A DNA stretch of 27,512 nucleotides from a virus, in the IMG/VR virus record IMGVR_UViG_3300022074_004086, positions 1 to 27,512 of that record; one strand, given 5' to 3'. Position 1 is the stretch's first letter; the number at the start of each line of letters is the position of its first letter. Below the pieces are notes generated by a model. The model saw only the letters and a list, made by a program, of their open reading frames with translations, had not been told where the DNA came from and did not search any database. Shown piece after piece: positions 23,405 through 27,512 of this stretch. The position numbers were made by a program, and so were the translations under genes.

Positions 23405-24280
23405 TTAGTCATCTTTTGCAAGTTGTGCAAAGTATGATAACGTATCCGTTTCTTCATTTACTGATGCAGGAGCACTAGCAACAGGTGTTGGTGCTGCCTC
23501 AACCTCTTCGTATGCTGTTTCAGCATCGACTGGTTTCGAGTAGTTACCCTTCAAAGTACTCTCAAGTCTAAACTTAAGATCTTCATAGGACTTGAACTGA
23601 TCATCAGCAGTGAATGCTGCTAGACTATGTTCTTCTTTCCACAGTGCTTCCAATTCTTTGTCATTGAATCCACCTAATGTAGATGTCTCTGCAAACTCAG
23701 ACTTGTCATAGTTCCAGAATCCTGCGACTCTAGTAATCTTTAACTTAAAGTCAGCACCTTTCCAGAAATCAAATGGATTTACTGGTGTCTCATCTTCAAA
23801 TGCGGGTTGCATTGATTCCATAACCTTATCAAAGATCTTCTTACCATATCTGTATAAGAATACTCTGCCTTCATTAGAAGGATTTGCACTATCTTTAACA
23901 ACATAGATGTTGCTGTAATAGTTTAACTTACGCTTCTGTTTGCGTGCTTGATCTCTTTGTGGAGATCCCTCTGCTCCTGCGTTCCATAGTTCTCTGTTGA
24001 GATCAGAAACAGGATCTTTTTTACCTAAAGTTGTTAAGGAGTTTTCGATATACCAACCACCAGGTCCTTGGAAGGCATGACTCCAAACTTGTGCCCATGG
24101 AAGGTCTTCTCCATCGGGTGCAGGGAGAAATCTGATTACAGCGTAACCATTTCCTGCTTTGTCCACCTCTGGTTTCCAGAGACGCTCATCAGGACCTGAC
24201 TTAGTTTCAGTCTTGTTGAGATTTTCTGCTTTAGAAAGTAAGTCTTGAAAATTAGACTTCTTCAATGCACTAAACGACAT
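23405..24280 (-). CDS. gp32: gp32 single-stranded DNA-binding protein
   Basis: 291 aa (T4 gp32 is 301). It coats ssDNA in replication, recombination and repair. The core matches T4 gp32: LWKPEVDKAGNGYAVIRFLP, AFQGPGGWYIE, NYYSNIYVVKDSANPSNEGRV, FLYRYGKKIFDKV, then FKLKITRVAGFWNYDKSEF. The last ~45 residues are an acidic, Ala/Pro-rich tail ending AKDD, the usual protein-interaction tail. The T4 zinc ligands (His64, Cys77, Cys87, Cys90) are not kept: the protein has no cysteine at all, and the region reads WYIENSLTTLGKKDP. A GGAG Shine-Dalgarno lies eight bases before the ATG, and the leader is AT-rich with a small palindrome, which may matter for gp32-type self-regulation. Confidence 0.95.
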   Translation of the reverse strand: MSFSALKKSNFQDLLSKAENLNKTETKSGPDERLWKPEVDKAGNGYAVIRFLPAPDGEDLPWAQVWSHAFQGPGGWYIENSLTTLGKKDPVSDLNRELWNAGAEGSPQRDQARKQKRKLNYYSNIYVVKDSANPSNEGRVFLYRYGKKIFDKVMESMQPAFEDETPVNPFDFWKGADFKLKITRVAGFWNYDKSEFAETSTLGGFNDKELEALWKEEHSLAAFTADDQFKSYEDLKFRLESTLKGNYSKPVDAETAYEEVEAAPTPVASAPASVNEETDTLSYFAQLAKDD

Positions 24281-24313
24281 GTGTATTCTCCGTATTTTTG
24301 TATTTGAATATTA

Positions 24314-24324
24314 CTGCAATGCAG
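24314..24324. repeat. 11-bp palindrome in the gp32 leader
   Basis: CTGCAATGCAG is a perfect inverted repeat around one central base, about 34 bp upstream of the gp32 ATG, between gp32 and pebS. It is too tight for a stable RNA hairpin (three pairs at most), so if it works it would be as a DNA site. It may be chance. Confidence 0.3.
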
Positions 24325-24329
24325 CATTA

Positions 24330-24953
24330 CTATTTATTATAGCAGAATAAAAATGATTTGACAAGCTCTTCTGCTTTCTCCTCTCCGAAGATACCCTTAA
24401 GGTATCCACCGACAGGATCTAATCTTGTCATATAAGTATCAAAATCAGCATATACTGACGTATCTTCTCCATCTGGTTCTACTGCTTCTACCATCCTTCT
24501 ATATGCATCGAGATATTGTGCAAACTCTCCTACGTATTGATCTACCTCATCCATCTTACACTTACGTACAAAAATATTCTCTGAGAAGTGATTACCTTTC
24601 TCAAAGAATCTATAGTCCTCTGTTGCTACTGGAAGGTTTGGATGTGAGAACATATAGTTCTCTGTAGGATGCTGAAAATCAAATACTATGATTACCTTAT
24701 ACTCAGCAAATCCCATAAGATCCATGCCAAAACAGGGCAGATTACTGCCAGTTTTAGGATAGAGGATGTTGTTGTAAATGCTAGACTTTTCATTGTAAAT
24801 TTCTACCTCACGTGCTTTCAAAAAATATTTATGTTGCCACTCTTTCGCTACAAGAGTTGTATCACGTTTACCTTCCCAATACAATTCAGTATCAGGGGGT
24901 TGTAAATCAAAAGTATTAAACAATACTTTCTTATAATTTTGCCAAAGATTCAT
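24330..24953 (-). CDS. pebS: Phycoerythrobilin synthase (PebS-type ferredoxin-dependent bilin reductase)
   Basis: 207 aa. PebS reduces biliverdin IX-alpha to phycoerythrobilin in two 2-electron steps using host ferredoxin. The sequence closely follows cyanophage PebS: LWQNYKKVLFNTF, HKYFLKAREVEIY, IYNNILYPKTGSNLPCFGMD, KVIIVFDFQHPTENYMFS, YRFFEKGNHFSENIFVR, DTSVYADFDTYMTRLDPVGG. The two aspartates expected in the active site are present: Asp78 in FGMD and Asp179 in LDP, corresponding to Asp105 and Asp206 of P-SSM2 PebS as I recall it. It lacks the ~23-residue N-terminal extension of that protein. It overlaps the 86-aa gene upstream (ATGA) and precedes gp32. No heme oxygenase gene is in the window. 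A PcyX/PcyA-type activity cannot be fully excluded from sequence alone. Confidence 0.9.
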   Translation of the reverse strand: MNLWQNYKKVLFNTFDLQPPDTELYWEGKRDTTLVAKEWQHKYFLKAREVEIYNEKSSIYNNILYPKTGSNLPCFGMDLMGFAEYKVIIVFDFQHPTENYMFSHPNLPVATEDYRFFEKGNHFSENIFVRKCKMDEVDQYVGEFAQYLDAYRRMVEAVEPDGEDTSVYADFDTYMTRLDPVGGYLKGIFGEEKAEELVKSFLFCYNK

Positions 24954-25210
24954 TTCTTTTGTTCTTTCATATATTCTTCTCTACCATCTTTAGTAAAGAC
25001 TTTCTTCTCATAATCAAAGTAAGGATGTGGTTCAGCACTTACAACAGGGTCTTTAGTCCTATTCTTAATTACAATAAATCTATCAGCAGCAAATGTCCCT
25101 GCTAGTTGCACTTCGATGTCATCAGTGTCTTTCCAGTTGATATCACCATTTTTCTTGGTATGAAGCATTGCTTCTTGTATCTGATCAATAATCTCTTGTG
25201 TTAGTTTCAT
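24950..25210 (-). CDS. Hypothetical protein upstream of pebS
   Basis: 86 aa, starting MKLTQEIIDQIQEAMLH. It has a helical N-terminus, a central beta part (DDIEVQLAGTFAADRFIVIKN) and a Lys/Glu-rich end. There is no membrane segment or known motif. It shares ATGA overlaps with the 27-aa membrane peptide upstream and with pebS downstream, so it is part of a coupled string. It does not show the hydrophobic C-terminal clamp-binding tail of T4 gp33. Function not recognised. Confidence 0.75.
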   Translation of the reverse strand: MKLTQEIIDQIQEAMLHTKKNGDINWKDTDDIEVQLAGTFAADRFIVIKNRTKDPVVSAEPHPYFDYEKKVFTKDGREEYMKEQKK

Positions 25211-25290
25211 TTTTTAAATACACCTAATTTTGTTAGCAAATACAATGCTAGTGCTGTCCAAAAGATAACTTCTAGTCCTATGTTGTTCAT
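25207..25290 (-). CDS. Tiny membrane peptide (27 aa)
   Basis: MNNIGLEVIFWTALALYLLT then KLGVFKK. It is one predicted transmembrane helix with a positive C-terminus. Its ATG shares TAATG with the stop of the 84-aa gene upstream, and its TGA overlaps the next ATG (ATGA). This fills an otherwise empty 80-bp gap exactly, which is good evidence that it is translated. Function unknown. Confidence 0.65.
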   Translation of the reverse strand: MNNIGLEVIFWTALALYLLTKLGVFKK

Positions 25291-25544
25291 TAATAAGTAC
25301 CTCTGTATAACCACTCATCTGATTCATCCTCTGGAAAGTCATAAGGACCTTCAAGTTGCTTCAGATGTTCTCTTTCATCTAACACTTCATTGATGAGTTG
25401 TTTTAACTCTACCTTGAGTGCATCAGATATAAGATTCATTTCTCTGACCTGTAATGGCGGGATAGCAGCACGTTGCTCTTCAAGAGTTTTGCCAGTGTTG
25501 CCATCCCCAAATGACATTCCTTGAGTATCAATCTTCATGGTCAT
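25290..25544 (-). CDS. Hypothetical protein
   Basis: 84 aa. A second Met at residue 3 (MTMKIDTQGM) is an alternative start. The centre is a long amphipathic helix (REMNLISDALKVELKQLINE, then VLDEREHLKQLE) and the end is acidic and aromatic (PYDFPEDESDEWLYRGTY). It overlaps the single-span membrane gene upstream by 17 bp and the 27-aa peptide downstream by 1 bp. No family recognised. Confidence 0.7.
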   Translation of the reverse strand: MTMKIDTQGMSFGDGNTGKTLEEQRAAIPPLQVREMNLISDALKVELKQLINEVLDEREHLKQLEGPYDFPEDESDEWLYRGTY

Positions 25545-25737
25545 CCCATTGATCTGTTAAACCTTCGTTGTTAAAGAATGCTCTATACACTCCAAAACCC
25601 GCTAGTAGAACTAATATTACTAATATAGAAATACCAAGAGTTTGATTTGGGTCAGCGTTGTAATGCGGTATGAGAGCATTACATTTTGTCCATGTGCCAG
25701 GTAAAGTATAGACAGGTGGACAGGAAATAAACAACAT
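25528..25737 (-). CDS. Small single-span membrane protein
   Basis: 69 aa. The first 30 residues contain Cys6 and Cys19 and several Pro (SCPPVYTLPGTWTKC). Residues ~33-51 form a transmembrane helix (LGISILVILVLLAGFGVY), followed by an acidic tail (TDQWDDHED). Topology and function are not known. It follows a 28-aa Pro/Cys-containing ORF and overlaps the 84-aa gene. It could be a lysis or membrane accessory protein, but nothing specific supports that. Confidence 0.65.
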   Translation of the reverse strand: MLFISCPPVYTLPGTWTKCNALIPHYNADPNQTLGISILVILVLLAGFGVYRAFFNNEGLTDQWDDHED

Positions 25738-25740
25738 AAG

Positions 25741-25827
25741 TTATGCGGGGCAAGTTGGAGGAGGAAGTTTTGGAAAACGCAATCGCTTTTTCCATCTCTC
25801 TATAAAATCTTTTATCTTTTTATCCAT
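25741..25827 (-). CDS. Tiny basic peptide (28 aa)
   Basis: It starts MDKKIKDFIERWKKRLRF and ends PKLPPPTCPA. It is a strongly basic amphipathic helix followed by a Pro-rich, Cys-containing end. It fits between the TauD-like stop (25841) and the next membrane gene with only 3 bp to spare, and nothing else explains this gap. No clear Shine-Dalgarno was seen, so the call is moderate. Confidence 0.45.
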   Translation of the reverse strand: MDKKIKDFIERWKKRLRFPKLPPPTCPA

Positions 25828-25840
25828 TATATCATAAAAA

Positions 25841-26905
25841 TTATTTTGTGCAAGAACTGTGTTCGTGTTGTAGTAATTTAGTAATTTTATTCATCTTATT
25901 ATTATATCTTGTAATATATGGTTCTTGAGTGTAAGGTATGTATGATTTCTTTGTCACCTTAAATTGTAAATAAGTATAGTCAAACTGATACCTATGACAT
26001 AAACGATTTGTAGTATTACCCAATCTTCTATGTTGCACTATACTGTTATCAAATACTAATAAGTCATCATCATTTTCCCACCAGTAATCGTATGTATATT
26101 TTTCTAATCCTTTTCTTATTTCTGCTAATACTTTTCCTGCTTCTAAGTTAGACATCCCTTTGATACCTGTTACAGTATTAAAACTATAATGCAGTCCTTT
26201 GATCCCTGCAGGACTCTGTATGACTAGAGGTATTTCTGTATCTGGATCAGGGCACATATTCTTATACATCAAGTTATCCTGTGGATCATTAAGACCAGGA
26301 TTTATCCTACCAGGCACAAAGTTATGGATAAGAATCATCTCATCTAATTCACTACGAAAACTATCACTTACACTGTAATAGTATGGTGTAGTTACCATAA
26401 AACCTGTAGCACTGTTAGTCATATTCTCTGCACCCAATAATGCAACTGCGGGTGTAAATGATATGTCACCACTTTCATTACTATGCCATAACAACTCACC
26501 ATCAGCAAACATGCCTATGGGTTGTCCGTTGACTTTCTTACCACTGACTCTTAATGTATTACCTGTCTTTAGATTACAACCACCGACACGTTGAAACTCT
26601 CGTATAATTTTCTTCTCTTCGTCTGATACTTCTGTACTTGCTGTAATTTGATCTACTTGTCCATTTGCCCATGGATATTTGGCAAACAGAGTTGCTGCAT
26701 AGTTCTGTCTGTCTTTACCCCATTTTTTTATAACTTGATGAAAAGATCTACTGTCCAATCCAGTAGACTTTATAATCATGACAAGTTTTTGCATATGCAA
26801 CTTGCCAAGATCTATCCACTCACTTCGTGTGAGATGTTTGAAATCTATACCATCAACAAATATACCATATCCCTCAAGATTGGGAATATCAGTTATGCGG
26901 ATCAT
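25841..26905 (-). CDS. TauD/TfdA-like 2-oxoglutarate oxygenase-fold protein
   Basis: 354 aa. The TauD-type core is visible: MFADGELLWHSNESGD (first Fe motif area, His141), FTPAVALLGAENM, then TGFMVTT, LVIQSPAGIKGLHY, LLVFDNSIVQHRRLG (distal His292) and the 2-oxoglutarate-binding Arg in LCHRYQFDY (Arg305). Known members hydroxylate small substrates using Fe(II), O2 and 2-oxoglutarate. The usual H-x-D/E is H-S-N here (Asn143, followed by Glu144), so iron binding may be altered. There is no signal peptide. The substrate is unknown. It lies in the gp32-gp59 interval with pebS and the DUF1825-like gene. Its ATG overlaps a tiny membrane ORF by 17 bp. Confidence 0.8.
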   Translation of the reverse strand: MIRITDIPNLEGYGIFVDGIDFKHLTRSEWIDLGKLHMQKLVMIIKSTGLDSRSFHQVIKKWGKDRQNYAATLFAKYPWANGQVDQITASTEVSDEEKKIIREFQRVGGCNLKTGNTLRVSGKKVNGQPIGMFADGELLWHSNESGDISFTPAVALLGAENMTNSATGFMVTTPYYYSVSDSFRSELDEMILIHNFVPGRINPGLNDPQDNLMYKNMCPDPDTEIPLVIQSPAGIKGLHYSFNTVTGIKGMSNLEAGKVLAEIRKGLEKYTYDYWWENDDDLLVFDNSIVQHRRLGNTTNRLCHRYQFDYTYLQFKVTKKSYIPYTQEPYITRYNNKMNKITKLLQHEHSSCTK

Positions 26906-26969
26906 AATATCTTATAAGTGCTCCTGTTACTGAGATCAGTACAACAACTCCAATCAATACCCAAGTCAT
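26889..26969 (-). CDS. Tiny membrane peptide (26 aa)
   Basis: MTWVLIGVVVLISVTGALIR then YYDPHN. One predicted transmembrane helix. Its ATG overlaps the stop of the DUF1825-like gene (ATGA) and its end overlaps the TauD-like start by 17 bp, bridging an otherwise unexplained 60-bp gap. An AGGAG that could serve the TauD-like start lies within it. Unknown function. Confidence 0.55.
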   Translation of the reverse strand: MTWVLIGVVVLISVTGALIRYYDPHN

Positions 26970-27286
26970 TCTGGTAACTCCTTCATCATTTTTCTTACAT
27001 TATCTTTTAGTTTATCATAAAACTGAGGACCTACCTCATCAGGTGGCATACCTAACATACTTGCTGCATTTTTTACCTGATCTACAAGTTGTTTTGCATC
27101 AGGATCATCAGATAAGGTAACACGCATAAACATGGTCTGTTGAAGTTCAATTAAACGAAGCATTTTGTCTAACTGTTCTCGCTTCTGAGGTGATGTCAAC
27201 ATCAGACCCATCTTGTTAATCTCCATATAGAGATCTTGCATTTGTGTTAATTCTTTTTGGACTACTTCTGATTGAAAAAATTTCAT
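26966..27286 (-). CDS. DUF1825-like protein
   Basis: 106 aa, almost all helical. The opening MKFFQSEVVQKELTQMQDLY and the central Met-rich part (QTMFMRVTLSDDPDAKQLVD, then QVKNAASMLGMPPDEV) resemble the small DUF1825 family of cyanobacteria (F-F-x-S-E-x-V-Q start, F-M-x-R ... L-S-D middle), as I recall it. The family has no known function. It shares ATGA overlaps with gp59 upstream and with the 26-aa membrane ORF downstream. It marks the phage as adapted to cyanobacteria. Confidence 0.65.
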   Translation of the reverse strand: MKFFQSEVVQKELTQMQDLYMEINKMGLMLTSPQKREQLDKMLRLIELQQTMFMRVTLSDDPDAKQLVDQVKNAASMLGMPPDEVGPQFYDKLKDNVRKMMKELPE

Positions 27287-27512
27287 ACGAATTGTGTTTT
27301 GATGATATTCTTATATTTACCTTTATCTATGCTAATAAAGGGTTCGTATTTCAACACCCTATTACGGAGTGGTTTCCATACTATATCCTCTTTGATATCT
27401 TTGTCAAAGTTTCCAACATACTGGAAGATCTTATTAAAGATTGCCAAAGTCTCTATGCTAATTTTACCACCTAAGTGTGCTTTTAGCAAGGGAGGGTGGA
27501 CTCCTTCTATTA
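27283..27512 (-). CDS. gp59: gp59-like helicase loader, C-terminal part only
   Basis: About 76 residues are visible. The frame is open to the right edge (reading I-E-G-V-H-P-P-L-L-K-A-H-L), so the 5' part is missing and the in-frame TTG near 27490 is not the real start. The C-terminus lines up with T4 gp59: GKISIETLAIFNKIF against NIISFETFILLDSFL, then DIVWKPLRNRVLKYEPFISID against NLVWNNYSIKLKAYRKILNID. gp59 loads the gp41 helicase on gp32-coated DNA. In T4 it is the gene next to gp32, and here ~3 kb separate them. The stop overlaps the DUF1825-like start. Confidence 0.8.
   Translation of the reverse strand, partial: IEGVHPPLLKAHLGGKISIETLAIFNKIFQYVGNFDKDIKEDIVWKPLRNRVLKYEPFISIDKGKYKNIIKTQFV

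Noticed and set aside
24330-24953. gp59 helicase loader, because in T4 it is the neighbour of gp32
   Set aside because: The sequence matches bilin reductases (FGMD, FDFQHP and LDP motifs). The gp59 C-terminus is instead found at 27283-27512.
24950-25210. gp33 late-transcription co-activator, by position near gp32
   Set aside because: It lacks the hydrophobic clamp-binding C-terminus and any match to T4 gp33 that I can see.
27283-27489. A complete 68-aa gene starting at TTG near 27490
   Set aside because: The frame continues without a stop to the window edge and matches the C-terminus of gp59, so it is a truncated larger gene.

Overview
The window is a stretch of an AT-rich, T4-type contractile-tailed phage genome. 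The phage is almost certainly a marine cyanomyovirus infecting Prochlorococcus or Synechococcus. The evidence is T4 baseplate and replication homologues (gp4, gp5, gp26, gp27-like, gp32, gp48, gp53, gp54, gp59) interleaved with genes that make sense only in a cyanobacterial host: a ferredoxin-dependent bilin reductase (PebS), a CpeT-like bilin-lyase family protein and a DUF1825-like protein. No tRNA, CRISPR array or insertion sequence was seen. Genes are packed almost end to end, often sharing TAATG or ATGA stop/start overlaps, and there is no gene-free stretch above 300 bases.

Layout, left to right. (1) 1-9158, minus strand: host-contact and virion-surface proteins. These are a gene cut by the left edge, a 156-aa unknown, a glycine-rich adhesin-like protein, a 1552-aa fibre-like protein, a 336-aa unknown and a 529-aa fibre-like protein with its own T4-type late promoter. 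(2) 9190-10489, minus strand: a small accessory cassette with a CpeT-like protein, an acyl carrier protein and two small unknowns. (3) 10511-20559, minus strand: the central hub and tail-length module. A gp54-like tube initiator comes first, then a gp26-like hub/chaperone protein with a predicted -1 frameshift extension, a tape-measure-like protein ending in an M15 (VanY-type) peptidase, a low-complexity hub protein, a gp27-like hub protein, gp5 (OB-fold hub) and a separately encoded gp5-type beta-helix spike. (4) 20590-23339, plus strand: gp4, an unknown, gp48 and gp53. This operon diverges from the gp54 operon across a 30-bp gap carrying mirror-image late-promoter elements. (5) 23405-27512, minus strand: gp32 at one end and the C-terminus of gp59 at the other. 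In T4 these two genes are neighbours. Here the gap holds pebS, a TauD-like oxygenase, a DUF1825-like gene and a string of tiny, mostly membrane-type genes. A UUCG-loop terminator separates gp32 from the converging gp53 operon.

How it fits together. Regions 3 and 4 make the baseplate hub, spike, tube cap, wedge and tape measure. Region 1 makes fibres and adhesins, and region 5 contains recombination/replication proteins mixed with host-metabolism genes. The strongest new observation is a canonical T_TTT_TTC slippery heptamer plus hairpin at the end of the gp26-like gene. A -1 shift there enters exactly the frame of the small downstream ORF, giving a lambda G/GT-like tail-assembly chaperone pair just ahead of the tape-measure candidate. 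Also notable are the phage acyl carrier protein, the loss of the gp5 lysozyme domain with a peptidase placed in another tail protein, and the mirrored divergent promoter.
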